From: an uncultured bacterium
Lineage (GTDB): Bacteria; Cyanobacteriota; Vampirovibrionia; Gastranaerophilales; Gastranaerophilaceae
Length of the DNA: 64,000 nucleotides
Assembly (NCBI GenBank): GCA_902777385.1
Contig: CACYTP010000002.1
Span: forward strand, 183,619-247,618
Reading direction: 5' to 3'
Position 1 is the first letter of the stretch. Every line of letters starts with the position of its first letter. Positions 8,069 through 17,294 of this stretch are shown here, piece by piece. Both the position numbers and the translations under genes were made by a program. Under the pieces are notes generated by a model that was given only the letters and a program-made list of their open reading frames with translations, was not told the DNA's origin and made no database searches.

Positions 8069-9820
8069 ATGGCTGAGGTTTATCAGGTACGAAGCGGTGC
8101 ATCACCATGGAGTTTTGCTAAAGAACAACTTGAAAAAGAAGGAAAGACTGTAACTAATGCAATGATTGCAAAAAGAGTTCAGGAATTACCTTCCATTTAC
8201 GGATGTAAGTCGTTAGACGAGTTTCAACGTAAATATTTCAGAGCTAATACTTCATTTGAAATAAAAGGTCAAAGTGCCTCTAAATCCGGAAGTGTATTTG
8301 CCCATTCTCGTCGTGATACAATTGCAAGAAGTCATATTGACTCAATGGGTGTTGTAAAATCCGATGCTATTCCTGATTCACATAGAATTGCAAGGCAGGA
8401 TTCCCAACAATTTGTAAAGCGTGATTCACAAAAACCAAGTGATTCTGAGATGATTGCTGCCGGTTCTCGTTATATTCAAACGAGTTCAACTCATGGCACT
8501 GATTTAAGATCAGTATTAAACAGAAAATCATGGAATTCTATAAAAGCTGTACAAGACAGAATTAATGCTTTACCATCTGATAAACAGAAAATAATTGAGT
8601 ATCACAGACAATTTAAAGATTTAAAAGATAATTATGTAATTGTTGATAAAAAGAATTTTACCGCTACTGTTTATTCACCTGACGGCAAAGTGGTTAAACA
8701 ATATGAAATCGGTGTAGCGAGAAATGAAAGCGATAGATTGTTGAGAAGAAGCAAACGTAATCCTCAAAACAGTTTTGCTTCCACATCAGCAGGAATATAC
8801 ACAGCGAATTACAGAGCTAACGGACGTGATGCTTATCGCAGATTATATAATAACAGAGTATTGACACTATCAAATGACGGCTTAAAAGATAAAGGTGTCG
8901 GTAACGGTGAAACCGGTGTTGCTTTCCACCAGATTCCTAACGGAAACACTGCAAGACGTGCAAAGCTTGAAGCTCCCGGGGTATCTAAGCAGAATAACAG
9001 ATTTTCTGCTGGCTGCGTGAACTTTTTGCCTGAAGATTTTGATGACTGTATGCAACATATAAAAGGCGTTGGTACAAAAGTTTATATTTTACCAGAGGAA
9101 TCCAACAATTATATGTGCGTTAAAAATGGTAAATTACATTTTACCCAAAAAGAATACACTGGTAATGTCGCTACAACTACAACTAAGAAAGATCCCGTAA
9201 AACCGGTTAAAATTGCTTCTAAGCGTTCTGATATGCGACAGGAAGGACTTGATATGGCTAGTACTTTGTCCTCACAAAAAGCAAAATTGTCAAAAGATTT
9301 AGGCTTAGATAATGATACTTACAATGATTTGGCAATGTTAGCTCTTGGTATTGCAGGTCAAGAAACAAAATGGGGACACCCGCTTGCAGGTGCAAGAGAA
9401 GGTAAGCCATATTGGGTAAAGGAAAATGCAAAATGGGCGGTTGATTTTGGTAAAGATTTAAAGGGTAATACATCATTTAATTCAAGAGGCTTAACTCAGA
9501 TGAAGCTTAAATCCTTTACTGATCCTGAAGTAAAAAGATTATTTAATAAATACGGGATTACAGAAGATAACCTTAATCAGGGTGATAAGGCCGCAGTAGC
9601 TACAATGATTGTTCTAAGTCATATTTATAAAAACGAATTACCTGGTATGAAAGAGCAAATGGCAAAACTAAATGTTTCAAAAACAGATGCTCTGTTATAT
9701 TGCTATAATTCAAGAAAATATGAAATAACAAGAGGTACTGCAACTCCTGCAAGAAGCGAATATCTGCAAAATGTTTATAACTACATGAATTACTTTGAAA
9801 TGTCACAGTCAGTAGCATAA
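8069..9820 (+). CDS. L,D-transpeptidase (YkuD-like) plus lysozyme/transglycosylase-like protein
   Basis: A 583-aa protein. The N-terminus (residues 4-50, Y-Q-V-R-S-G-A-S-P-W) is LysM-like. Residues about 190-350 form a YkuD-type domain: catalytic-type H287 (A-F-H-Q-I-P-N-G-N) and nucleophile C316 in S-A-G-C-V-N, which matches the S-x-G-C-x-[NR] signature. Residues about 395-575 look like a lysozyme-fold lytic domain: E432 in G-Q-E-T-K-W-G, then S-R-G-L-T-Q-M. The likely role is to cross-link and cut peptidoglycan. No signal peptide is visible, which is odd for such enzymes. SD is AGGAG before the ATG. A terminator follows at 9928. Confidence 0.75.
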   Translation: MAEVYQVRSGASPWSFAKEQLEKEGKTVTNAMIAKRVQELPSIYGCKSLDEFQRKYFRANTSFEIKGQSASKSGSVFAHSRRDTIARSHIDSMGVVKSDAIPDSHRIARQDSQQFVKRDSQKPSDSEMIAAGSRYIQTSSTHGTDLRSVLNRKSWNSIKAVQDRINALPSDKQKIIEYHRQFKDLKDNYVIVDKKNFTATVYSPDGKVVKQYEIGVARNESDRLLRRSKRNPQNSFASTSAGIYTANYRANGRDAYRRLYNNRVLTLSNDGLKDKGVGNGETGVAFHQIPNGNTARRAKLEAPGVSKQNNRFSAGCVNFLPEDFDDCMQHIKGVGTKVYILPEESNNYMCVKNGKLHFTQKEYTGNVATTTTKKDPVKPVKIASKRSDMRQEGLDMASTLSSQKAKLSKDLGLDNDTYNDLAMLALGIAGQETKWGHPLAGAREGKPYWVKENAKWAVDFGKDLKGNTSFNSRGLTQMKLKSFTDPEVKRLFNKYGITEDNLNQGDKAAVATMIVLSHIYKNELPGMKEQMAKLNVSKTDALLYCYNSRKYEITRGTATPARSEYLQNVYNYMNYFEMSQSVA

Positions 9821-9914
9821 TGGTAAACTAATGTTACAATTAAGGCATGCAACGATATAAACAATTAAAGCATGGGTATGATACTAATATCAGCTAAAAA
9901 TGCTGAATTAACGC

Positions 9915-10382
9915 TTATTTTAAATGAGAAGGGGCGATGAGCCCCTTCTTCTTTATGTAATTTTTTAAGCACAGCTCTGCCTTTATAATGTAGTGCATTA
10001 TTTTAGAACTTTTCTTTACATTCCCGAAAACTATACGTTTGTATTGTATCAGTTTTTTTCTTGCATCCCCTGTTTTATGATACATGTTTTCCGAGTAAAA
10101 ATATTTATTGAATTTTTCGATTTTTTCTTTTACAGCAGGCAAAGTTAAATATAAATTTAAATTATCACGATAATATTGAGGGGCATGGGCTTCAACAGTT
10201 TTCATTTCTCTTCTTGCAATTAATCCTCTGGTAGGGTTTTTCATGCAGTCATCAAGATGCTTTAAATTCCATTCAAGATAATCCGGATGAACTTTTAATT
10301 CAGTATCAATTTCCATCCTTGCCCTGTAAGCATTTTCTTTGATTGCTTCAATATTATGGGATTGTAAAGATTGTGCGTACAT
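9915..10382 (-). CDS. hypothetical protein, 155 aa
   Basis: I do not recognise a family. It is basic (many Lys, Arg), mostly helical, without signal peptide or membrane segment. GGAG lies 5 nt before the ATG. It reads divergently from gdhA and converges on the peptidoglycan enzyme gene; its last codons contain the hairpin that probably ends that gene. Motifs such as Y-L-E-W-N-L-K-H-L-D-D-C suggest a folded helical domain, but no active site can be named. Confidence 0.65.
   Translation of the reverse strand: MYAQSLQSHNIEAIKENAYRARMEIDTELKVHPDYLEWNLKHLDDCMKNPTRGLIARREMKTVEAHAPQYYRDNLNLYLTLPAVKEKIEKFNKYFYSENMYHKTGDARKKLIQYKRIVFGNVKKSSKIMHYIIKAELCLKNYIKKKGLIAPSHLK
9928..9953 (+). terminator. terminator after the peptidoglycan enzyme gene, inside the 3' end of the opposite gene
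   Basis: An 8-bp GC-rich stem (GAAGGGGC with GCCCCTTC) and 5-nt loop, followed by TTCTTT. It overlaps the last codons of the reverse-strand gene at 9915. Confidence 0.6.
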
Positions 10383-10470
10383 ATATACTCCAATAGTTTT
10401 TTTTAAATCCCGAAAATAATTATTTTTGTTATTTTTTAAAAAATTTTTACATAATTTTTACATTAAGTTC

Positions 10471-10499
10471 TTGCAACAGTACTAAAAAAGTAGTATAAA
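10471..10499 (+). promoter_or_regulatory. gdhA promoter
   Basis: TTGCAA (10471-10476), a 17-nt spacer and TATAAA (10494-10499), about 12 nt before the start of a short leader with GAGGT upstream of the gdhA ATG. Confidence 0.6.
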
Positions 10500-10517
10500 A
10501 ATAATAGTGAGGTAAGT

Positions 10518-11867
10518 ATGAATAAGTATTTTAACAAAGTAATTAAAGAAATAAAGAATAAAAATCCAAAAGAACCTGAATTTTTACAGGCAGTGAATGA
10601 AGTGTACACAACTGTTGCACCGGTATTAGAAACTCATCCGGAGTATGAAAAACTTGCTATTTTGGAGAGAATGGCAGAGCCGGAAAGAATGATTATGTTT
10701 AGAGTTCCTTGGGTAAATGACAGGGGTAAAATTATTGTAAACAGAGGGTACAGAATTCAGTTTAGCTCTCTAATCGGTCCTTACAAAGGCGGATTAAGAT
10801 TTCATCCGAGCGTAAATTTGAGTATAATAAAATTCTTAGGATTTGAACAAATTTTTAAAAATGCACTCACAGGTTTGCCTATAGGTGGTGCAAAGGGCGG
10901 TAGTGATTTTGATCCAAAAGGCAAGTCTGATATGGAAATCATGAGATTTTGTCAGAGTTTTATGACCGAGTTGTATCGTCACATTGGTCAGGATGTTGAT
11001 GTGCCGGCAGGAGATATTGGTGTCGGGGCAAGAGAAATTGGCTATTTGTTCGGACAATACAGACGAATAAAGGATGCCTATGAAGGCGGCGTTTTGACAG
11101 GTAAAGATGTTACTTATGGCGGTTCTTTGACAAGAAAAGAGGCTACGGGTTACGGTTTGATGTATTTTATGCGTGAGATGCTTAATGCTAATAAACAAAC
11201 TATAAAAGGCAAAACGGTAGTAATTTCCGGTTCCGGTAATGTTGCTATATATGCGTGTGAAAAAGCTCAGTCCATGGGTGCAAAAGTCGTTGCCATGAGC
11301 GATTCTAACGGATGTATTTACGATAAAAACGGTATTGATTTGGAATGTATCAAGACAATAAAAGAAGTTAATCGCGGACGTATCAAAGAGTATTTGAATA
11401 CTCATCCAAAGGCTGAGTATATGCTGTCAACTCCTCACAATAAGCCTATTTGGTCTATAAAGGCGGATATTGCATTACCTTGTGCAACTCAAAATGATAT
11501 TACACTTGATGATGCAAAAAGGCTTGTTGCAAATGGTGTTATTGCTATTGGAGAAGGTGCTAATATGCCTTGTACGTTTGAAGCTACTGAATATTTCTTA
11601 AAATCAAAAGTTCTTGTAGCACCTGCAAAGGCCGCTAATGCAGGTGGCGTTGCTACTTCTGCAATAGAAATGTCACAAAATAGCATGAGATATTATTATA
11701 CTTTTAATGAAGTTGATAAAAAACTTGAGACAATCATGGTTAATATATTTAAAAATTGTGATTCCGCAGCAAAAGAATACGGTTGCAAAGGAAACTATGT
11801 TTCCGGTGCAAATATTGCAGCTTTCAAAAAATTGGCTGAAGCCATGAAAATGCAAGGTATTGCGTAA
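10518..11867 (+). CDS. gdhA: glutamate dehydrogenase (hexameric, probably NADP-type)
   Basis: A 449-aa enzyme that interconverts 2-oxoglutarate plus ammonia and glutamate, linking carbon and nitrogen metabolism. The glutamate-binding K-G-G-L-R-F-H-P, the catalytic P-I-G-G-A-K-G-G-S-D-F-D-P-K-G-K and the P-A-G-D-I-G-V-G-A-R-E-I stretch are all present, then a Rossmann domain with V-I-S-G-S-G-N-V-A. Length is normal for the small hexameric class. It has its own promoter and GAGGT ribosome site. A TPR gene starts right after the stop codon and may be cotranscribed. Confidence 0.96.
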   Translation: MNKYFNKVIKEIKNKNPKEPEFLQAVNEVYTTVAPVLETHPEYEKLAILERMAEPERMIMFRVPWVNDRGKIIVNRGYRIQFSSLIGPYKGGLRFHPSVNLSIIKFLGFEQIFKNALTGLPIGGAKGGSDFDPKGKSDMEIMRFCQSFMTELYRHIGQDVDVPAGDIGVGAREIGYLFGQYRRIKDAYEGGVLTGKDVTYGGSLTRKEATGYGLMYFMREMLNANKQTIKGKTVVISGSGNVAIYACEKAQSMGAKVVAMSDSNGCIYDKNGIDLECIKTIKEVNRGRIKEYLNTHPKAEYMLSTPHNKPIWSIKADIALPCATQNDITLDDAKRLVANGVIAIGEGANMPCTFEATEYFLKSKVLVAPAKAANAGGVATSAIEMSQNSMRYYYTFNEVDKKLETIMVNIFKNCDSAAKEYGCKGNYVSGANIAAFKKLAEAMKMQGIA

Positions 11868-12515
11868 GTGTTCGCTAATATTATAAGAATACTTAGTGTA
11901 ATTATAGTTCTTTCAATATGGTTAATCCCTGTTGTGATGAAGCATAGTCTGTCCGATTCGGATAGGGAATATATGACTCATTTCGAGGCCGGTTATTCCT
12001 GCTTTCAGAAAAAAGACTATGATTGTGCTATGTCTGAATATAATAAAGCTTATAAAATATATTCCGAAGACAGAACATTATATATCAGAATAGCGTGGGT
12101 ATATGAGAGGATTGGACTTTATGATGATGCTTTAAAGTATGCTAAGAAAGCCTTGAAATTCCCTGAGAGTAAGTCTATCTATAAGCGTGCAAATGGTTTT
12201 ATGTTTCCTTTGCATGAAGAAATTTCTATATATGATATTATAGGTAAAGCCTCGTTAGAAACAGGTAATTTTAATGATGCTATTTCTGCATATAAGTATG
12301 TGTTAGAGCATAATTCGTTTAAATATTCTGATGCACACTATTATCTTGGACAAGCATATTTGGGACTGGGTGATAATAGGACGGCATTAGATGAATTTAT
12401 GCATCATAAAGCTACAATTGAAGAGTATCTTTCTGATGATGTCGGTACATATTATACTCAAACAGACATAGATAATGTAAACCAGTGGATTAATATTGTT
12501 GCGGGGATTAAGTAA
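11868..12515 (+). CDS. membrane-anchored TPR protein
   Basis: A 215-aa protein with a GTG start directly after the gdhA stop. Residues about 5-24 form a membrane anchor, followed by a Y-x3-F-E-A-G-Y-x-C-F-Q-K-K-D-Y repeat and further tetratricopeptide-like units (about 35-105 and 125-165, e.g. Y-L-G-Q-A-Y-L-G-L-G-D-N). These are protein-protein binding scaffolds. No enzymatic motif. It ends head-on against dedA with no gap (12515/12516). Confidence 0.8.
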   Translation: MFANIIRILSVIIVLSIWLIPVVMKHSLSDSDREYMTHFEAGYSCFQKKDYDCAMSEYNKAYKIYSEDRTLYIRIAWVYERIGLYDDALKYAKKALKFPESKSIYKRANGFMFPLHEEISIYDIIGKASLETGNFNDAISAYKYVLEHNSFKYSDAHYYLGQAYLGLGDNRTALDEFMHHKATIEEYLSDDVGTYYTQTDIDNVNQWINIVAGIK

Positions 12516-13142
12516 TTAACTTTCTTTCAGATGTTTGAAATGTTTGTACACATATAAGCATCCGAGTATAAAAAATACACTTATAATCAGAACATCAAAT
12601 TTGTGCCAGATGTGCTTAAAAGCTTCCATATTCTGTCCCATTTTTACACCGACATATATTAGCAGATAACTCCATACAAGAGAACCTAAGAATGTAAAAG
12701 TAAAGAAAAATCTTTTCTTTGCTCTCAAAATTCCTGCTGGTAGTGATATAAATGTTCTTATAACAGGCAGCATCCTGCACAGGAAAAACGCCCAATCACC
12801 ATATTTTTCAACCCACTTGTCAGCCTCTTCAAGATCTTTTTTGGAAACAAGAAAATACTTCCCGTATTTTTCAACAAATGTTCTACCGCCGAAATATCCG
12901 ATATAGTATGAGGGCAGTGAGCCTAAAACGCACCCTATTGCACTTGCAAATGCGGCAACATGAAAATTCATTTCTCCTTTACTAACTATATATCCTGCAA
13001 ATGGTAGGACTGCTTCGCTTGGTAACGGGATATTGCATGACTCAATTGCCATTAACAGAGCTACCCCGAATGGTCCCATAAGGGTTATTGTATGTTCTAT
13101 ACAGCTTATTAAATGTGATAATATTGTATTTATAAATTCCAT
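12516..13142 (-). CDS. DedA family membrane protein
   Basis: A 208-aa polytopic inner-membrane protein of the DedA/VTT (SNARE-associated) family. It shows the family's E-S-x-N-I-P-L-P-S-E-A-V-L-P-F-A-G at residues 34-50, a G-x-x-G-x-x-x-x-Y-x-x-G-Y-x-x-G block (about 75-90) and F-L-C-R-M-L-P-V-I-R-T-F-I-S-L-P-A-G (about 120-137). Members act in phospholipid (undecaprenyl phosphate or PE) translocation. AAGGAG precedes the ATG. It is last in a reverse-strand run after the phospholipase-D-like and YdjC genes. Confidence 0.92.
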   Translation of the reverse strand: MEFINTILSHLISCIEHTITLMGPFGVALLMAIESCNIPLPSEAVLPFAGYIVSKGEMNFHVAAFASAIGCVLGSLPSYYIGYFGGRTFVEKYGKYFLVSKKDLEEADKWVEKYGDWAFFLCRMLPVIRTFISLPAGILRAKKRFFFTFTFLGSLVWSYLLIYVGVKMGQNMEAFKHIWHKFDVLIISVFFILGCLYVYKHFKHLKES

Positions 13143-13189
13143 TATATTCTCCTTATTCTTAGTTTATCAAAAAAAATTTAGTTTTAAAG

Positions 13190-14980
13190 TTATTTGTTCT
13201 TACAGCCCTCATCGGCATTATCTATTTTACCATCGAAATCATTATCAACTCCGTCAAAACACGAGCCGATTGAGCTTTTACTTTCTGCTCTGACAGTTTG
13301 TTTCAGATATTTGTCAGGTATCTTTTCCCAAAAATATTCAAAATATTTTTTGTAAAATTGGGTTAATATTTTATTATTTATAATCAGCATATTTTCGTCA
13401 TTTTTATTTTCGCCGCTGTTTGAAAAGTTTGCAGAGCCAATTACCAAATATTCGTCATCTATAATCATTGTCTTTGCGTGCATTTTACCTGCGTAATTTT
13501 CGACTTTGACCGGTATCCCCACGTTCCTAAGTTCTTTAAATACGCTGTGTTGTCCGTATGTATTTGTTGAATCAATTATTATTTTTATATCAACACCACG
13601 ATTATGTGCATTAATTAATTCCTGTTCAAGTTTTTTGTGCGTAAATAAGAATGTTGGAATATAAATATACTTCTTACTCTTGTTGATTATTTCTGAAAGT
13701 TCATTAGTCATTCCTTTATCTTGTGGTGAAAAATATACAGATAAATTTGTATTTCCAATATTAACATGTATATTATTTTCTGATTTATTTTTTAAGGTAT
13801 GGAATTTGCCATTGTACATCTGTTCAAACTCTTTAGTGTAAATTTCTGCTATTTGCTTAGAATTTATGATAAGAATGTTATTGTGGTTGAATCCTGAAAA
13901 ACCTGTTGTTGAAAAGTTCATAGAACCTGTGTAAACCTTTTGCTTATCAAATATTGCAAATTTATTGTGCATAAGCATATTCGTTAATTTTGGCTCATTA
14001 TCAATTTTATCGGAACGCTTTAACTCAAATGCAGACAAGAATTCATCTGTTTCTGAATAATAATTTGTATTTTTAGTGTTGGTGTCATATACAAATCGTA
14101 TAATGACACCTCGTTTTTGAGCTTTAGTAAATGCATTATTTATAGCAGGAATATTTGCCCAACCGTATGATGCAACATCAATTGTATCAGTAGCTGAATT
14201 TATCTGTGATACAAATTCTCTGCATGCGGCATGATTACAATTCCTGTCAGGTTTTAATATTGTCGTAAAATCCGTCAATATCAATTTTAAATTACCGTCA
14301 GTTATTATATTTGGTGGTGCAGCGATATCAATTGCAGTACTATTTGGGTTATGTTTATCTACATGGCAGAATTTACAGGGTTTATACTCCTTTTTAATAT
14401 CAATCAACGGAATTATAATTGCGTCGTGTGCAACTTGCCCATATTGGCATTCAAGTGTGTGATATTTACCGCTATGGTGATTTAATATAACAAGATTTAA
14501 TTTTTCTGCTTCTTTAAGCAACGTTTTAAACTTTGTATCCGATACTGGTGAATTGTTTATAAATGCAAAACCGCTTTCTTTTAATAAATTACTGTATTTT
14601 TTATTTTCGATTATAATGTCCGCATATTGACAATCCGGTGTTTTATGGTCTGTTGTTTCAAGTTTTACACTAACACCGTCAAGAAGATTTTTGGCAAACT
14701 TGTCTGCCATATATCCTATTTCAAGTGATTGGGCAAATGTCAAGCCGGATTTTTTCGCTAATTCTGCCGAGTTATATCTAATATTTGCCGTAAATGTAGT
14801 AATTTCGGGTATGCAGAAAGTTTCACCTTCATCAATTATACCGTTTTTATTTGTATCAATTTGTATTTTTGTTGGAGTAATAACGTTTATAACCTTGCTG
14901 GAGTTATCTGTCAGAGATATATACGTAGCAAATGCAACAAATATTATTAAAATAATTATACCTGATAACTTGTCCTTCAT
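13190..14980 (-). CDS. exported phospholipase D-like protein with two HKD motifs and calcium-type loops
   Basis: A 596-aa protein with an N-terminal signal/anchor (residues 5-24). Two HKD motifs, M-H-N-K-F-A-I-F-D (about 336) and M-H-A-K-T-M-I-I-D (about 500), each followed by G-S-x-N-F-S, make a complete PLD active site for phosphodiester chemistry on lipid or DNA. Between the anchor and the first HKD lies a thermonuclease-like stretch (about 75-150) and a Cys/His pattern around residues 175-205. D-T-N-K-N-G-I-I-D-E-G near residue 42 and D-N-D-F-D-G-K-I-D-N-A-D at the C-terminus look like EF-hand or type-3-repeat calcium loops. It starts 2 bp after the ydjC stop, so the two are cotranscribed. 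Confidence 0.85.
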   Translation of the reverse strand: MKDKLSGIIILIIFVAFATYISLTDNSSKVINVITPTKIQIDTNKNGIIDEGETFCIPEITTFTANIRYNSAELAKKSGLTFAQSLEIGYMADKFAKNLLDGVSVKLETTDHKTPDCQYADIIIENKKYSNLLKESGFAFINNSPVSDTKFKTLLKEAEKLNLVILNHHSGKYHTLECQYGQVAHDAIIIPLIDIKKEYKPCKFCHVDKHNPNSTAIDIAAPPNIITDGNLKLILTDFTTILKPDRNCNHAACREFVSQINSATDTIDVASYGWANIPAINNAFTKAQKRGVIIRFVYDTNTKNTNYYSETDEFLSAFELKRSDKIDNEPKLTNMLMHNKFAIFDKQKVYTGSMNFSTTGFSGFNHNNILIINSKQIAEIYTKEFEQMYNGKFHTLKNKSENNIHVNIGNTNLSVYFSPQDKGMTNELSEIINKSKKYIYIPTFLFTHKKLEQELINAHNRGVDIKIIIDSTNTYGQHSVFKELRNVGIPVKVENYAGKMHAKTMIIDDEYLVIGSANFSNSGENKNDENMLIINNKILTQFYKKYFEYFWEKIPDKYLKQTVRAESKSSIGSCFDGVDNDFDGKIDNADEGCKNK

Positions 14981-14982
14981 AG

Positions 14983-15822
14983 TTAATTTTTATAGTTGAT
15001 AATATCGTATCCCATTCTTCTTATGGTATCTTCAAGTATTTTATCTTGTGTCAGCTTGAATTCAGCAGAGTACATGTCATTTATATTACGCAGATAACTG
15101 CAAGGATGAATAAAACATTCTACAATAATATTATCTTCGTCATTTAAAACCTTTAGCCCCTGTTCAAGAGTTATTTTATCAAGTATTCCGCTATATGTAA
15201 TTCCTATAATATTATCATTAGTTTTCAATGTATTGTAATGCTTTAGTGTATTTTTGTTCTTTTTGTTAAAATAGCGTATTAAAGCGTATTTAAAGAAATT
15301 TATATATAAACGTGGATTAAAAAAATATTTCATTCCAAAAGTTAAGTAGAGTTCTTCGTTAAATGTACGAATATACGATATTTTATACTCATCTGCAAGT
15401 TTACATACCAAATCAAATATCTGAGGGATAGAATGGATATGTTCAACTGAGTCTATATGGATAATCTTACATACACTTGCAATCTTTTCTATTTGAGCCC
15501 TAAATTCAATTTCAATCTGATTTAAAATTTCAGGATTTTTTACAGCTTTAAGTAAACTAATATATGTGTTACTAAACTCCTGAGTATTATCAATAAGCAA
15601 ATTTGCGTCGGTAAGAGGTTTCCCGTTAGTGATATTTAAGTGTACTCCGATGCTCAGATGCTGGCATTCCGGTAAAATTTCATTTACTGCAGTATCAAAC
15701 GCCTCTCCGTTAGCAACTATGCTTGCACTTTTAAGGAATCCGTTGTTGTATCCGTTTAGAACTCCCCTGTTATAATCTGCGGTTTTCCCAAAGTCATCAG
15801 CATTAAGTATAAATTTTTTCAT
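14983..15822 (-). CDS. ChbG/YdjC-family carbohydrate deacetylase
   Basis: A 279-aa enzyme of the YdjC/ChbG (HpnK) family, which removes acetyl groups from diacetylchitobiose or related sugars or lipids in a metal-dependent way. The metal-binding N-A-D-D-F-G is at residues 6-11, G-V-H-L-N-I-T-N-G-K-P-L at about 62-73 and H-I-D-S-V-E-H-I-H at about 122-130. The start is the ATG at 15822 (AGGGG 8 nt upstream), not the TTG two codons earlier. It begins about 20 nt after the 3' end of the SRP RNA. Confidence 0.88.
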   Translation of the reverse strand: MKKFILNADDFGKTADYNRGVLNGYNNGFLKSASIVANGEAFDTAVNEILPECQHLSIGVHLNITNGKPLTDANLLIDNTQEFSNTYISLLKAVKNPEILNQIEIEFRAQIEKIASVCKIIHIDSVEHIHSIPQIFDLVCKLADEYKISYIRTFNEELYLTFGMKYFFNPRLYINFFKYALIRYFNKKNKNTLKHYNTLKTNDNIIGITYSGILDKITLEQGLKVLNDEDNIIVECFIHPCSYLRNINDMYSAEFKLTQDKILEDTIRRMGYDIINYKN

Positions 15823-15842
15823 ACACAAATACCCCTAATAAA

Positions 15843-16100
15843 TGCCGTACCACTGTCTATCGAATTCAGTAAACATATAATCAAAAAATGTTTTCTCTTT
15901 TTAATGATATAACACCCGCAAGTATCACCTTAGTGCTGCTATGTTTCCATCCTGACACGGTTCAGAGGCTCACGCCATCATATCCTTAAACGTCTGCAAA
16001 AACAGTTTTATCAATATACATTCGCCAAACCCTCACAACAGGCTCTGCACCCCGCATTAGCTTCGAGTCAAGAGATTGCAATTCCCCGTGGAGTACGGCA
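15843..16100 (-). ncRNA. ffs: signal recognition particle RNA, large bacterial type
   Basis: On the reverse strand the helix-8 core is clear: GUCAGG, then an AUG/CAU stem closed by a GAAA tetraloop, then AGCAGCACUAAGG (about 15925-15955), where Ffh binds. The ends pair: UGCCGUAC near 16100-16093 with GUACGGCA at 15850-15843, continued by CCAC/GUGG past a one-base bulge. This sets the length at about 258 nt, typical of the large SRP RNA with an Alu domain known from Bacillus and others, rather than the 110-nt 4.5S form. The RNA targets nascent membrane proteins with Ffh/FtsY. The Alu part is inferred by position only. Confidence 0.88.
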
Positions 16101-16204
16101 ATATTATTATATCATAAACACTTTATATTGCATAATTTTATATTTATAATTCTGACTTTAGTATATTTCGTGTTATAATACCTAATAGAAAGGAAGTTGC
16201 ACTA

Positions 16205-17266
16205 ATGGGTGATGAGGATAAGCAATATGACGCCACCCCGCGAAAACTTGAGCAGGCAAGAAAAGAAGGGCAAGTAGTAAAGTCAAAAGACTTTTCTATG
16301 GCTGTGGCTTTGCTTGTTATGTTTTCTGTTATTTTCGGACTTGCAGGCTTTATCTGGCAGCAGATTACCCAATTGTTTACTCTGCTATATGAGCAAATCC
16401 CAAATACACATGTTGATCAAATCGGTTCTACTTACATATTCACAGTTACGGCTAAAACTGCTGTCTTAATTATAGGACCAATTCTTTTTGTTGCATGGCT
16501 TGTTGCAATATTAGCAGACTTTATTCAGGTAGGACCGCTTGTTGCAATTGCTCCTTTAATGCCAAAGCTTGATAAATTGAACCCGACTAAATATTTTAAA
16601 AATATTATGTCTATCAAAACACTTTTTGAACTGTTTAAAAATATAGTTAAGGTTGCTCTATTGGGTTATATAGGTTATATGGTCTATATGGGGCATATTG
16701 AGCATATATTAATGCTTGCCTCTATTGATAATAACTTTGCTGTTATGATTGAGTTCGGAAAATTAATAACAGAATTCATTTTTAAAGCGTGTATTGCATT
16801 TTTGGTAATTTCAGCTGCAGACTATGGTGTAACTAAGTGGAAATTTTTAAAAGACCAGAAGATGTCTTTTAAGGAAATTAAGGACGAATATAAAAACACA
16901 GAAGGTGATCCAAATGTAAAAGCAGCGTTAAGACAGCGTCGTATGCAGATGTTGCAAAGAGGGATGATGGATTCTGTTCCCGAGGCTGATTTTGTTGTTA
17001 CAAATCCGATACACGTTGCTTGTGCTTTAAAATATAATCAGGATGAGATGGAATCTCCTATGTTGGTCGCAAAGGGTACAGAATTAATTGCTAAAAAAAT
17101 TATAGGAATTGCCAGAGAACATGGCGTTCCTGTTATTGAAAATCCACCTGTTGCAAGGGCATTATTTAAAATGGTGGACTTAAATCAGCAGATTCCGCCT
17201 GAATTGTATAAGGCTGTTGCTGAAATTTTACTTTTTGTTTACAACTTGAAAAATAAACAGAAATAA
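16205..17266 (+). CDS. FlhB/SctU-family export apparatus protein
   Basis: A 353-aa protein with the classical N-terminus (D-A-T-P-R-K-L-E-Q-A-R-K-E-G-Q-V at residues 9-24), four membrane segments (about 30-50, 85-105, 145-165, 180-205) and a cytoplasmic autoprotease domain. The cleavage motif is N267-P-I-H, where N-P-T-H is usual, followed by V-A-C-A-L-K-Y. FlhB/SctU switches substrate specificity in flagellar or type III secretion. No other export gene is in the window. AGGAAG precedes the ATG. A sigma-factor gene follows after 28 bp, which hints at a flagellar-type regulon. Confidence 0.93.
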   Translation: MGDEDKQYDATPRKLEQARKEGQVVKSKDFSMAVALLVMFSVIFGLAGFIWQQITQLFTLLYEQIPNTHVDQIGSTYIFTVTAKTAVLIIGPILFVAWLVAILADFIQVGPLVAIAPLMPKLDKLNPTKYFKNIMSIKTLFELFKNIVKVALLGYIGYMVYMGHIEHILMLASIDNNFAVMIEFGKLITEFIFKACIAFLVISAADYGVTKWKFLKDQKMSFKEIKDEYKNTEGDPNVKAALRQRRMQMLQRGMMDSVPEADFVVTNPIHVACALKYNQDEMESPMLVAKGTELIAKKIIGIAREHGVPVIENPPVARALFKMVDLNQQIPPELYKAVAEILLFVYNLKNKQK

Positions 17267-17294
17267 TATATTATAGACAAGGACAGTACTATCT

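Noticed and set aside
10836..11405. 189-aa reverse frame
   Set aside because: It lies wholly inside gdhA, has no ribosome site and no family likeness.
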